Below, one piece after another: positions 27,247-36,538 of a DNA stretch of 64,000 nucleotides. The notes under the pieces are model-generated. The model was not told where the DNA came from. It saw only the letters and a list, made by a program, of their open reading frames with translations, and did not search any database. A program made the position numbers and the translations under genes. Position 1 is the stretch's first letter. Each line of letters begins with the position of its first letter. The stretch is taken from the NCBI GenBank assembly GCA_047639675.1, contig JBLIOI010000009.1, positions 4,464 through 68,463 of the forward strand. Direction: 5' to 3'. Source of the stretch: JABACD01 sp047639675. Its GTDB lineage: Bacteria > Planctomycetota > UBA1135 > GCA-002686595.

Positions 27247-28260
27247 CTAGTTGCCGATCGTGTCGCCGCCCACTGCACGCGGGAGGAGATCACCATTGGC
27301 CTGGAAGCCGCGGGTGAAGGGCAAGTCTGCTACCTGCAAGGTACGAACCCCTTCGCTGAGTACGGCGATGAAGGCCGGATCGGGGAAGCTGACTGCGGAT
27401 GAGCTAGCAACGCCACCGTTGATACGAATCCAGCCAGTGTTCAGATCAGGAAAGCCGAAGATCTCGTCGGGATCATCGTTCGTGAAATTTTGCAGGTACA
27501 AGTTGTCAAAGACTGCGGAGATGTCCGTCAGCATGACCTTGTCCCAGCAATTGAAGGTGTACTCGGAAGAGAAGACTTCTTCGTTGTCATTGTAGATCAA
27601 GAAGTCGAGAGTCGTCTCGAACTGGGTTCCGCCGGTCAAGCTAATCAAGTGCAGCCACGAAACGTGCTGATAGGCTTGGCCGAAGAAGCGCGGGATGATG
27701 ATTTCATCCGCTGCCATCGAATACTCCTCGCCGTTCAAGTCGCGATAGCCGTCGCCATCGATGTCTGTTTCATCCAAGAGGGCCAAGGATTCTGCAGCCT
27801 GGAAGACTGTGGGATTCACGCCGTAGTCGAGAACGTAGATCGTGTCGACTTTGATCATGCTGCCGACCAAGTAGTCGAAGGCCACCGGCTGGTTCGTCAC
27901 CAGGTCCTTGGCAAAGGCGTAGACGTAACCCTGTTCCAGTTGCGGGTTGTGTTCCTTGGTGAGGAAGGTGAACTGATCGTTCGGAGTCAGTGTCTCCGTC
28001 CGATTGAACTCGCTGCAGGTGATTTCTTCCCCACCATTGAGCAGGCGACCGATGTAAACGAACTCGACTTTGATCCCGTGATCAGAGCTGGTGTTCGTCA
28101 CTGTGATGACGTTGGTAACCCCGGCCCGGTTGTCGAATTCTGAGAAGACCATCAGGCTTCCCGCGGGGTTGTTCTGGGCTGAGGCAAGGCTAGCGCACAG
28201 GGTCATCGCGGTAATCGCGGCTGTTAGGGACCGTGCAGAGAGCGTCAGGGTGTGAATCAT
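27247..28260 (-). CDS. Secreted protein of unknown function
   Basis: 337 residues from ATG 28260, giving a signal peptide MIHTLTLSARSLTAAITAMT ending ASLASAQ; an in-frame ATG 12 codons earlier would precede this with charged residues. The mature part is acidic, with a beta-rich start (VFSEFDNRAGVTNVITVTNT) reminiscent of Ig-like secreted domains, a possible calcium loop DIDGDGYRDL, and a GWIRINGG segment. No enzyme motif or membrane anchor is seen. The gene is convergent with the GT4 gene, 11 bp away, and seems to be transcribed alone. I do not recognise the family. Confidence 0.75.
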   Translation of the reverse strand: MIHTLTLSARSLTAAITAMTLCASLASAQNNPAGSLMVFSEFDNRAGVTNVITVTNTSSDHGIKVEFVYIGRLLNGGEEITCSEFNRTETLTPNDQFTFLTKEHNPQLEQGYVYAFAKDLVTNQPVAFDYLVGSMIKVDTIYVLDYGVNPTVFQAAESLALLDETDIDGDGYRDLNGEEYSMAADEIIIPRFFGQAYQHVSWLHLISLTGGTQFETTLDFLIYNDNEEVFSSEYTFNCWDKVMLTDISAVFDNLYLQNFTNDDPDEIFGFPDLNTGWIRINGGVASSSAVSFPDPAFIAVLSEGVRTLQVADLPFTRGFQANGDLLPRAVGGDTIGN

Positions 28261-28630
28261 GATGGTGGGGCCTAGGGGCCTAGGGGACCGCAGCACAGCC
28301 AGGGAACGCCATTGGTTGGCATTGGTGGCGCTGTATTAGCCTTAGAATCGGGGTGGCAAGGAAGTCGCAATGGGTAATTATCCCATGCCTGGCTGATCTG
28401 GCAAGCGTAAAAGTAGCCGGAATTGTGAGTTTGGACTCAGAACCTGAACCTAATCGGGTGTCGATCAGCATTAGGCAAAAACAAGTTCCACTCACCTGCT
28501 GGAGGTCGCCACTCTTGCGCAATCCCGGGACTGACGAACGCTGAATCTGCCGCTTAAGCTGCGTCTCAGGTTCTCTATCGGAGAGGCACAGGCCGCCGGG
28601 GGATAAAGAGCCGTTCGACAGGGATAATAG
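28261..28630. other. Intergenic region, nothing recognised
   Basis: Short frames only. It should contain the promoter of the secreted-protein gene on the minus strand and the end of the Gfo/Idh transcript. No clear terminator, repeat or RNA was identified. Confidence 0.4.
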
Positions 28631-29593
28631 CTAGCGTTCCAAAAGCCCTTCTACACAGCGCATAACGTTCAATCCGTCGCGCAAACTGGGAAGCCGGTTG
28701 GGATTGCCGCGCAGGAGCTGGGCGAGTTCGTCCAATTGGGATGGGGCGCCCTCTGACTCACCGGGCTCGAGTTCCAAGACTTCCCAAGGCCCGCCGTCCG
28801 AAGTCGAAACCTTGGCCCAGTCCTCAACACGGTAGCTGCGGTTCTCGCAATAGAGGGTCCAGCGATTGAAGTCCGGCGCGCTCCCTCCGGCTCCACCCGT
28901 CAAGGAGAGGGGTACTTCACCTGCCAAGAGATCGGCGACCACGCGAGTCTCGCCGCTTCCGGCGGAGCGGGTAACGCTCGAGTACTTCACTTCCAAGGGA
29001 GCGAGTAAGCGTTGCGAGAGATAGGCAAAGTGCGAGAAGACTTCACGAAGAAACCCTCCTTCAATGTCGCCTGCGAGCCAAGGGCCGGCCTTATGCCAGG
29101 TGCGTGGCCACTGGGAAAAGTGCAAGGTAACTTCAGCGCGCAAGATCTTCCCGGCCGTTCCGTCCGTCAGTTCCCGTTCAAAACGGTTTAGCCCAGGTAG
29201 GGTGGCAAATGGAAAGTTGAGGGCAGAGGGCTGGGCACTCTTCTCTGCCAAGTCCACGAGTTCCTCGGCCCTCTGCAAGTCAACTGCCAGAGGCTTCTCC
29301 AGCCACAGAGGTCTCTCGCTATCGAAGACGGCTTTGGCCAAGGTCAGGTGACTGGTCGGTGGCGTGGCTACGTAGATGAAGTCTAGGTCAGTTCGTCGGA
29401 GCAGCGCATCCAGGCTGTCTGCTTCGGCGAAACCAAACTCTGCCGCCACACTTTGTCGGGTGTGCCCATCGAGATCGAAGCCCGCCAGCGCTACAAAGCC
29501 TTCATGCGCCGCAAAGCTGCCGAGCATGCGTCTGCCCATCAATCCAAGTCCAACAACGCCAACGCGCAGTGGAGTGTCCTTGCTTGTGCTCAT
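28631..29593 (-). CDS. Gfo/Idh/MocA family oxidoreductase
   Basis: 320 residues from ATG 29593; a longer open frame upstream is antisense to the yigZ gene. The N-terminus RVGVVGLGLMGRRML is the Rossmann NAD(P) motif, YVATPPTSH follows the second strand, and WLEKPLAV is the EKP motif carrying the catalytic-site lysine. The C-terminal domain is shorter than usual and contains GGFLREVFSHFAY, where the family normally has 'GG.l.d.g.H'. These enzymes oxidise or reduce sugars, inositols or related compounds. It lies 46 bp after yigZ in the same direction, probably at the end of the apaG-M28-yigZ run. Substrate cannot be told. Confidence 0.88.
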   Translation of the reverse strand: MSTSKDTPLRVGVVGLGLMGRRMLGSFAAHEGFVALAGFDLDGHTRQSVAAEFGFAEADSLDALLRRTDLDFIYVATPPTSHLTLAKAVFDSERPLWLEKPLAVDLQRAEELVDLAEKSAQPSALNFPFATLPGLNRFERELTDGTAGKILRAEVTLHFSQWPRTWHKAGPWLAGDIEGGFLREVFSHFAYLSQRLLAPLEVKYSSVTRSAGSGETRVVADLLAGEVPLSLTGGAGGSAPDFNRWTLYCENRSYRVEDWAKVSTSDGGPWEVLELEPGESEGAPSQLDELAQLLRGNPNRLPSLRDGLNVMRCVEGLLER

Positions 29594-29639
29594 GGCTTGG
29601 AGCTTAGCGAGGAAGCGTCCGGGTATCCCTAAGGAAAAG

Positions 29640-30260
29640 TCAGTGCGACTCGTTCTCTTTGACGATCCCGCGCCCGGCGGTTCGCTCGGTGAACTCGCGC
29701 AAGAAGGCGTCGCACTGTGGGAGCGGGATGTCGAGCCAAAGGACGACCTCCGCGCCATACTCGGCCTTTTTGGGCTCGAAATCAAACTCGGAGAGCAGGC
29801 CTTGAATGGGGCCAGAGCACTCGTAGGCATACTCAAATTTGAAGTGGCGCTTGAGTGTGACGACAACGGTTTCCGCCAAGTCCAGGGCTTCGGCTGCTGC
29901 GCCGCCGTAGGCTCGAACCAAACCGCCAACGCCCAATTTGGTCCCACCGAACCAGCGTGTAACCACTACGGCCACGTCTACCAATTCGCGTCCATCGATG
30001 GCTTGTAGCAAGGGTTTGCCCGCGGACCCAGAAGGCTCGCCATCGTCCGAATAGCGAAAGGCTTGACCCGTCAGGCCAAAGCGCCAGGCGGAACAATGGT
30101 GGCGCGCGTCATGAAACTCGCGCCGCACTCGTTCCACCAATTCTTGCGCCTCCTCCGTATTCGATGCGGGAGCGACGGTTGCAAGAAACCTGGAACCCTT
30201 GACCTTGTCCGTCTCGTGACGAAATTGGCTCTCTAGGGTGCGGTAGGTTTCGATGGCCAA
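29640..30260 (-). CDS. YigZ/IMPACT (UPF0029) family protein
   Basis: 206 residues, matching the usual ~200 of YigZ. The N-terminal IMPACT domain shows KVKGSRFLATVAPASN, HHCSAWRFG, FRYSDDGEPSGSAGKPLLQA and VVVTRWFGGTKLGVGGLVRA, all hallmark segments. The C-terminal DUF1949-like ferredoxin fold follows from about residue 140. Members bind nucleic acids or act in translation-linked processes, and the exact role in bacteria is unsettled. It starts 4 bp after the M28 peptidase gene, so it is in the same transcript. Confidence 0.92.
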   Translation of the reverse strand: MAIETYRTLESQFRHETDKVKGSRFLATVAPASNTEEAQELVERVRREFHDARHHCSAWRFGLTGQAFRYSDDGEPSGSAGKPLLQAIDGRELVDVAVVVTRWFGGTKLGVGGLVRAYGGAAAEALDLAETVVVTLKRHFKFEYAYECSGPIQGLLSEFDFEPKKAEYGAEVVLWLDIPLPQCDAFLREFTERTAGRGIVKENESH

Positions 30261-30264
30261 AGCT

Positions 30265-31713
30265 TTAGCGGGTGAGCTCTGCGCCTTGGGCTGAGTCGAG
30301 AAGACGAACGACTAAACGTACTGTACGAGTCAGCTTCTCATAGTCGATCTTCTCGTAAGTGTCCGTCGGCTTGTGATAGTCCGGGTGATCTCCACTGGAC
30401 AAGAATACGACCGGGATCTCCAAGTTGTCGTTGAAGTTCATGTGGTCGGAGCGCCGCCAATATTCATCCTGGCCTTGCAATTCGGCAAAGCCTTCGCTTG
30501 GCGCGAGTTCATAAGCGAGTCCCGCCAATGAGTTGAAGGCCTCGTGCTCGCGGCTCGGTGTGATGTAGAGTTCGTCGCTCTCCGTCCGGCCGATCATGTC
30601 GATATTGATATCAAGCACTGGCTTGCAACCTTCGGGCAGCCATGGATCCAGTGTCCAAACCTTTGAACCCCAAAGTCCCTTCTCTTCGCCGGACACCCAG
30701 ATGAGGAGCACTGAACGTTTCATCGGACCGTAGGCTTTCAAAGCTTCGGCGACGGCCAAGAGTCCAGAAGTGCCCGATGCGTTGTCGTCGGCGCCTGGAT
30801 GAATGGCGCCCTTCATGACGCCCACATGATCGTAGTGAGCTGAAACGATCATGACTTCCTTAGCGAGTTCCGGATCGGACCCAGGCCAGAAGGCACAGAC
30901 GTTGCTGACTTCGGTGCTACCCAGGTCCACTTCACGTTTCTCGTGGACAGTAAGATCCAAGTCCAACCCGGCAGGTGGGTAGGCTCCCTCCCAGGTGGCA
31001 TTTGCTTGTTCGAATAAGCGTGCGCCGCTTGCGCGCGATAGCATCACAACCGGCGGCTTTGTGCCTTGCTCGGGCACAATGATGCTCGCGCTGGCTCTGT
31101 TTCTGACGCTCTCCGTACGCTTGGCAAACTTCTTTTGGTAAGTGTCTCGGTCGTACCGGGGACCAGGGGTGGCGATGACTCCAATGGCTCCAGCAATCAT
31201 GCAGCGTTCGATTGGGCGACGAGCCGAGCGACCGCGATCAAGGACGAGAGCCCAGGCTCCTGTGAGATCGAGGTCCTCGATCTCTTCCTCGCTGCCTTCG
31301 CCAACGCAGATCACTCCACCGGATTGCTCCAAGGGAAAGGACTGCTTGGACATGCGAAAGTAGTAGTCCTCGCCGAAGATCAAGCGTTGTGCTGACTCAG
31401 CAGCCTGGAGATCGACGTAGCTCTCGTTCAGGTCCAATCGCGGGCTAAAGACCGGATAGTCGTAGAACCAACCGTTTGATGCTCCCGGAGTGAAGCCCAA
31501 GCGTTGTACGCGCGAGCGTAGGAAGAGCGCGGCGACTTGCAACTCCGGACTGGGCGTTTCGCGTCCTCGCATGTCCTCACTGCTTAGGAAACGTAAGTCC
31601 GCTCGTAAGTGATGGGGCTGAACCGAATCAAGCGCTTTTTCTAACTGTGCTTCGTTCGTGTGCGCGCAGACAGGCAATACGGCGGGGATCAGTAACAGAA
31701 GTGCATGCAGCAT
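30265..31713 (-). CDS. M28 family zinc peptidase, exported
   Basis: 482 residues. Signal peptide MLHALLLLIPAVLPVCAH. The PA-like insert (~150-260) precedes the M28 catalytic domain with all ligands of the co-catalytic zinc pair: SAHYDHVG (His), GADDNASGT (bridging Asp), SGEEKGLWGS (general base and ligand Glu), NIDMIGR (Asp) and DYHKPTDT (His). It should release amino acids or small peptides outside the cytoplasm. A close paralogue with the same opening (SVxxxHLRADLxFxxSxxMRG) lies at 36539-37999. It follows apaG by 27 bp and precedes yigZ by 4 bp. Confidence 0.92.
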   Translation of the reverse strand: MLHALLLLIPAVLPVCAHTNEAQLEKALDSVQPHHLRADLRFLSSEDMRGRETPSPELQVAALFLRSRVQRLGFTPGASNGWFYDYPVFSPRLDLNESYVDLQAAESAQRLIFGEDYYFRMSKQSFPLEQSGGVICVGEGSEEEIEDLDLTGAWALVLDRGRSARRPIERCMIAGAIGVIATPGPRYDRDTYQKKFAKRTESVRNRASASIIVPEQGTKPPVVMLSRASGARLFEQANATWEGAYPPAGLDLDLTVHEKREVDLGSTEVSNVCAFWPGSDPELAKEVMIVSAHYDHVGVMKGAIHPGADDNASGTSGLLAVAEALKAYGPMKRSVLLIWVSGEEKGLWGSKVWTLDPWLPEGCKPVLDINIDMIGRTESDELYITPSREHEAFNSLAGLAYELAPSEGFAELQGQDEYWRRSDHMNFNDNLEIPVVFLSSGDHPDYHKPTDTYEKIDYEKLTRTVRLVVRLLDSAQGAELTR

Positions 31714-31740
31714 AGAGTCGGTTCGAAGGTGGGTAGCGGC

Positions 31741-32148
31741 CTAGTCCTCCGCCGAGAGCGGCGCGGCACTGGGAGCTAAGAAGAAGCGCCCGATCTGCGC
31801 TTCAAAGGCATCACCATTTTCCCGTATGAAGGCGAAGGAGCCTTCCATCGTGCCCCATTCGGTCGGCATCGAGGATCCGCTGACATATTCGTAACTCTCG
31901 CCTGGTTGCAAGAGCGGCTGTTCGCCGACCACGCCTTCGCCTTGGACTCGGCGCTCACCATTGTCGGCGTCGATAATAATCCACTCGCGCGAGATGAGTT
32001 GGGCGGGTGCGCTGCCGTCGTTGGAAATTCGCACGCGATAGGCGTAAGCGAAGCGACCTACATCGGGCGATGAGCGATCGGGTAGGTATTGAGCACCGAC
32101 GCGAATGCGGATGCCTTCGGTGGTGACGTCGGAGTGACCGTTCTGCAT
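31741..32148 (-). CDS. apaG: ApaG domain protein
   Basis: 135 residues, close to the usual ~125. The fold markers are AYRVRISNDGSAPAQLISRE, WIIIDADNGERRVQGEGVVG and QPLLQPGESYEYVSGSSM followed by GTMEGSF, all matching ApaG. ApaG proteins are small fibronectin-like proteins that influence cobalt/magnesium and Ap4A phenotypes in enterobacteria; biochemical role unclear. It appears to be first in the apaG-M28-yigZ-Gfo/Idh unit, divergent from the tautomerase gene with only 34 bp between starts. Confidence 0.93.
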   Translation of the reverse strand: MQNGHSDVTTEGIRIRVGAQYLPDRSSPDVGRFAYAYRVRISNDGSAPAQLISREWIIIDADNGERRVQGEGVVGEQPLLQPGESYEYVSGSSMPTEWGTMEGSFAFIRENGDAFEAQIGRFFLAPSAAPLSAED

Positions 32149-32182
32149 GGGGGTGTTAGGATGCGTTTGCTAGGCTGGCGGA

Positions 32183-32368
32183 ATGCCGATAATTGATATT
32201 ACGATGGTGGAGGGGCGAGGTGATGAGGTAAAGCGAGTCTTGATGCGCGAGATTACAGAACTCGTCGTCAAAAGGCTCGAAGTGCCATCAACCTCAGTGC
32301 GCGTCGTGGTACGCGAAGTACCTGCAAAGCATTGGTGCGTCGGTGGTGTGACGAAAGACCAAATGTAG
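32183..32368 (+). CDS. 4-oxalocrotonate tautomerase family protein
   Basis: 61 residues, the typical size. MPIIDITMVEGRG gives Pro at position 1 after Met removal, the catalytic base, and RVVVREVPAKHWCVGG carries the family's C-terminal strand with 'W.igG'. Members tautomerise keto-enol acids; many chromosomal copies have no known substrate. It stands alone, convergent with the M18 aminopeptidase gene 5 bp downstream. Confidence 0.9.
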   Translation: MPIIDITMVEGRGDEVKRVLMREITELVVKRLEVPSTSVRVVVREVPAKHWCVGGVTKDQM

Positions 32369-32373
32369 CCAGG

Positions 32374-33666
32374 CTAGATCAAGATGTGAGCCAAGGCATC
32401 GACTAGGTAGCTCGGATCGTCCGTTCCACAAGTCTCACGGATCGAGTGCATGCTGAGTTGCGGGTTGCCGACGTCGACGCAACGAATACCCAAGCGGCTG
32501 GCCGTGATGGGACCGATCGTCGAGCCGCAGCCCATGTCTGTACGCATCACCCACTTTTGCACGGGAACGTCTGCCGCTTCACAAGCGAGTTCGAAGGTCG
32601 CCTCGGTGGAACTCTCCGTAGCGTACCTCTGGTTCGCGTTGACCTTGATGACTGGACCGGCGTTGATCGCCAAATTGTGATCGGGGTCGTGGCGCTCCGG
32701 ATAATTCGGGTGCGTTGCGTGGGCCATGTCGAGAGAAACGCACAGGGACTTGGCGATCGCACGATGGTAATCGTCGCGCGTGCCTCCACGGGCGAAGACC
32801 GATCGTTCGAGCAAGTCCGCGAGCATCGGGCTGGTCGCGCCTGCTGCGGAACTGCTGCCCACCTCCTCGTGATCAAAGAGTGTCATCACGGGAATCTCTT
32901 GCAGCTCTTTTCCGCTCGATGTTGCGTTGATCAAGGCTTCCAATGAGCAGAAACTTGAACACAGGTTGTCGAGGCGTGGCGCGCTGACAAATTCCTTGTC
33001 GACGCCGAAAATTGATGACTCTTGGATATCGTGGCACATGGCTTCCCAACTCAGAATGGAGTCAGGTGCAACGTCAAGCTCCTCGGCAAGCCAATCGCGC
33101 AGCCCACGCTCGCCTTTGGTTCCCAGGCCCCAAATCGGTTGCATATGAGTTTGCTTGTTGAGCAAGAGCCCCGCGGTGTTGATCTCGCGGTCCAGGTGAA
33201 TGGCGAGTTGCGGTACTTTTAAGACCGGGCGTGTGATCAGAAATAAGCGCTCTTCGTGGCCGTCGCCTGAACGTAGCTGGACGCGGCCGCAGAGACCCAG
33301 ATCTCGGTCGAGCCAAGAGTTGAGGAGCACGCCGCCATAGACCTCGACACCTAGCTGGCGAAAACCGGCTTCTCCCGAGTCTGGCCGCGGCTTGACGCGC
33401 AGATTCGGGCTATCGGTGTGGGCTCCCAGAATGCGAAAGCCGGAAGTCGGGCTGTGATGCTCCGCAACGGCCCAAGCCATCAAACTGCCTCCACGCACAA
33501 CAAAGTACTGTCCCGGCTTCGAGTCCCAAGCCTCGACCTCCGCCAATCGCTGGTAGCCCTGGGCTTCCAGCTCGGAGGCCGTGGTCGCGCAGGCGTGATA
33601 TGGCGAGGGAGATGCGTCGATGTAGGCCAGCATTTTGCGGGCGACGTTGGTATCGGCTGCTTTCAT
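32374..33666 (-). CDS. apeB: M18 family aminopeptidase (aspartyl aminopeptidase type)
   Basis: 430 residues, the normal length. MLAYIDASPSPYHACATT is the characteristic beginning; GAHTDSPNLRVKPRP carries the first zinc His; MTLFDHEEVGSSSAAGA has the Asp and catalytic Glu; RTDMGCGSTIGPI and SMHSIRETCG complete the active site, the latter with a zinc His. It is a cytosolic dodecameric or tetrahedral aminopeptidase that removes N-terminal acidic or other residues. It is divergent from the matrixin-like protease gene, with 273 bp between starts. Confidence 0.93.
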   Translation of the reverse strand: MKAADTNVARKMLAYIDASPSPYHACATTASELEAQGYQRLAEVEAWDSKPGQYFVVRGGSLMAWAVAEHHSPTSGFRILGAHTDSPNLRVKPRPDSGEAGFRQLGVEVYGGVLLNSWLDRDLGLCGRVQLRSGDGHEERLFLITRPVLKVPQLAIHLDREINTAGLLLNKQTHMQPIWGLGTKGERGLRDWLAEELDVAPDSILSWEAMCHDIQESSIFGVDKEFVSAPRLDNLCSSFCSLEALINATSSGKELQEIPVMTLFDHEEVGSSSAAGATSPMLADLLERSVFARGGTRDDYHRAIAKSLCVSLDMAHATHPNYPERHDPDHNLAINAGPVIKVNANQRYATESSTEATFELACEAADVPVQKWVMRTDMGCGSTIGPITASRLGIRCVDVGNPQLSMHSIRETCGTDDPSYLVDALAHILI

Positions 33667-33939
33667 GGCAGGGAATGTAAACGCAACCCAGGCCTCTCTC
33701 CAAGGCTCGCTGTTGATTCCGTGCGGCGCATGAGCAAACTGTTGGAGACTGCCTGGGTTCAGTGTGGAATTCGACCGGGACTAATTATAGGTACGCGAAC
33801 GAGAGAGGGGCTCCTCAGCTGGATCGCTGGCGTAAGGCGTGCTCTAGAAGCCAGATATAGCCTCATCTGGCGACCAGTTCCACACCGATGGCATGCCGTC
33901 TCAAACTGTTTGCTCCGCCAAGCCCCAAATCCGTGCATT

Positions 33940-36438
33940 ATGACTCAATCTTCGAGATCGCTCATTGTCCTGTGCCTATCGCTCCTCGCGCTGGCCTGCC
34001 AATCCAGCGCTGTTTCTGACTCTCCTTCGGCGGTGGAGGAGTCAGGTGCAAGCCAGTCTTTCGAGGAGCACGTCGCCGGACTTGAGCATCAGGAAGGGCT
34101 CTTTGACCTTTGGCTCGATCGATCGGGCGGGCGCGTTTGGTTAGGGCTGGGGGGCGCAGAGAGCGCGCCGCTTGACGCTCCTGCAGGTTGGTTGGCGGAG
34201 TGCCTCTACGTCGAAGGATTGGCGACGGGGCTCGGTTCCAATGATGTGGGACTCGATCGCGGCCAGTTGGGCGAGACCCGCCTGGTCTTCTTTCGCCAGC
34301 TTGGCGAGCGCGTTTTTATCGAAGCGCCGAATCTTGCCTTCCGCGCGCGCAGTACCGATGCCAATGAACGGCGCGCGGCCCGTGAGTCCTTCGCCAGTTC
34401 CGTTTTGTGGTCGGGGGAGGTCACGGCGCGCTCAGCGAGCGGTAAGGTGCTCGTCGACATCACTTCATTTATCGTTCGCGACGCCCACGGCAGTGCGCGT
34501 TCTTTGCAAGTGGACGGAGGGTCTTGGCGCTTGGACTTGGAGCGTTCCTTTCTTGAGCCCGATAGCACTCTGGCTTTCGTTGACAACATCGAACTCGAAG
34601 CGCGCCTGACCTTTGCCGGAGAAAGTGCCGGTCGCGAGGTGCGTGAAGTAGCGCCGGATTCCTCGAGCGTGAGCCTCGTTCAGCACCATTCCTTCGTGCG
34701 ACTTCCCGACGATCAATACGAGCCGCGCGCTTGGGACCCGCGCAGCGGTAGCTTCTCGACGGGCTTCATCGATGTGGCAGCTGCGCCCGCCGAACCCAAT
34801 CAAATTCGCTTCGCCGTGCGACATCGGATGCGAAAAGTGGATCCGAATCTTGCACTTTCCGAAGCCGTTGAACCGATTGTCTACTACGTAGATCGCGGCG
34901 CCCCTGAACCGATTCGTTCGGCCTTGATCGAAGGAGCGTCCTGGTGGAACCAGGCTTTTGAAGCTGCGGGTTACAAAGATGGCTTCCGCGTCGAACTCTT
35001 GCCTGAAGGTGTGCATCCCCTGGATGTGCGCTACAACGTGATCGAATGGGTGCACCGTTCAAGTCGCGGCTGGTCCTACGGAACAGGCGTGAGCGATCCA
35101 CGCACAGGCGAGATGATTAAGGGCCATGTGGTGCTGGGCTCCTTGCGCGTTCGCCAAGATCGAATGATCATCGAAGGCCTGATTGGGACGGAACTTTCGG
35201 GTAGCGGACAGGCGAACGATCCGGTCGAAGTCGCCCTGGCTCGCATTCGGCAATTGGCTGCACATGAAGTCGGCCATACACTAGGACTTGCACACAATTT
35301 TGCCGCGAGCACCTATGACGGTCGCGCCTCCGTGATGGATTATCCCGCGCCGCGTGTGCGCTTGGCGGGGGGGCAAGGCACTTTGGATATGTCAGATGCG
35401 TACACTCGTGAAATAGGATCTTGGGATCTCTTCACAGTTTCGCACTTGTACGCAGATTGTGCGGATGGCCTAGAGGAGAGCTCTTTCTTGGAAGGGCTAC
35501 GCATCGCAGCCGAGTCTCAAGGCATGCTCTACCTCAGCGATGCGGATACGCGTCCGTCGGGTGCTTCCGACCCTCGCGCGAATTTGTGGGACAACGGCAG
35601 CGATCCCTTGGTTGAGCTAGAACACTTGCTCAAGGTGCGCCGTGTTGCCTTGCAAAACTTCGCTGTAGACCGCTTGGCGACCGGCGAGTCGACGGCCCTT
35701 TACGAGGAAGTCCTAATCCCCTTATTCCTGATGCATCGCTACCAGGTTGTTGCCGTTTCAAAGATGATCGGTGGACAGATGTACGAGCACTCATTGGTAG
35801 GGGATGGACGCGACACACCAACTGTTGTTTCCGCCGAACGTCAACGTGCCGCCTTGCGTGGGCTCTTGACGACTCTCCAGCGAACGCACAACTTGCCCGA
35901 TCCTATTGCCGATTTATTGGCACCGCGCACGATGGTCGCGGGCAGGCGGCGTGAACAATTCAGCGGGCGCACAGCACCGGCTTTTGATCGCAACGGCCTA
36001 GCGCAAGCCTCCCTGCGGCACACTGTGCGTGCGATGCTCGACCCGACTCGACTTGAACGGGTCCTGGAGCAACACGATTACGACCCAGCCCAACTCGGAC
36101 TTGCGGAGCTCCTCGAAGCCTTGGTGCGCGACGGCTTCGAGGGGCAGGGAGCGGGTGCAGGGCAGAATTCCCCCCGGCGAAGTTCTGGAGCTCTCGCTGG
36201 GGTGGTCGCCGATGAGTTGTTGCTTCTTGCTAGCAACCCGCGCGCCTCGCAGCGCGTGCGCGATGAGTCCGAAGCGGCTCTTGTCCTGGCGCACGGGCGG
36301 ACTCCGGATGCCTGGCTTCGTAAGCGAATTGTGCGTTTCTTGGAGCGCGGCTTTGACTCAGAATTGAGGGACACTCCCCCGCATTCCATGCCCCCGGGCA
36401 GCCCAATTGGCTGCTCGCAAGCCACCAGTAGCCCGTAA
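33940..36438 (+). CDS. Zinc-dependent metalloprotease lipoprotein (matrixin-like)
   Basis: 832 residues from ATG 33940, chosen because it gives a lipoprotein signal LIVLCLSLLALACQSS with Cys20. A longer frame starting 522 bp upstream overlaps the M18 gene antisense. The large N-terminal part (~60-290) fits the DUF5117/5118-type region that precedes the protease in this family. The zinc site is AAHEVGHTLGLAHNFAAST (His442, His446, His452) with Met-turn ASVMDYP downstream. The C-terminal ~300 residues are helical. It is expected to be anchored in a membrane, facing the periplasm. Its stop lies 100 bp before the second M28 peptidase, so the two may be co-transcribed. Confidence 0.9.
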   Translation: MTQSSRSLIVLCLSLLALACQSSAVSDSPSAVEESGASQSFEEHVAGLEHQEGLFDLWLDRSGGRVWLGLGGAESAPLDAPAGWLAECLYVEGLATGLGSNDVGLDRGQLGETRLVFFRQLGERVFIEAPNLAFRARSTDANERRAARESFASSVLWSGEVTARSASGKVLVDITSFIVRDAHGSARSLQVDGGSWRLDLERSFLEPDSTLAFVDNIELEARLTFAGESAGREVREVAPDSSSVSLVQHHSFVRLPDDQYEPRAWDPRSGSFSTGFIDVAAAPAEPNQIRFAVRHRMRKVDPNLALSEAVEPIVYYVDRGAPEPIRSALIEGASWWNQAFEAAGYKDGFRVELLPEGVHPLDVRYNVIEWVHRSSRGWSYGTGVSDPRTGEMIKGHVVLGSLRVRQDRMIIEGLIGTELSGSGQANDPVEVALARIRQLAAHEVGHTLGLAHNFAASTYDGRASVMDYPAPRVRLAGGQGTLDMSDAYTREIGSWDLFTVSHLYADCADGLEESSFLEGLRIAAESQGMLYLSDADTRPSGASDPRANLWDNGSDPLVELEHLLKVRRVALQNFAVDRLATGESTALYEEVLIPLFLMHRYQVVAVSKMIGGQMYEHSLVGDGRDTPTVVSAERQRAALRGLLTTLQRTHNLPDPIADLLAPRTMVAGRRREQFSGRTAPAFDRNGLAQASLRHTVRAMLDPTRLERVLEQHDYDPAQLGLAELLEALVRDGFEGQGAGAGQNSPRRSSGALAGVVADELLLLASNPRASQRVRDESEAALVLAHGRTPDAWLRKRIVRFLERGFDSELRDTPPHSMPPGSPIGCSQATSSP

Positions 36439-36538
36439 CAGCCAGGTTTGAATCTCAGGCGACCGGAGACAGGCGGACCTCGTCGACCTACAGTACTGCC
36501 GCGCATGACCCCCCTGCGAACCTCGACCACGCGATTTG

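Noticed and set aside
33418..33939. N-terminal extension of the matrixin-like protease
   Set aside because: It runs antisense through the M18 gene; the lipoprotein signal begins at 33940.
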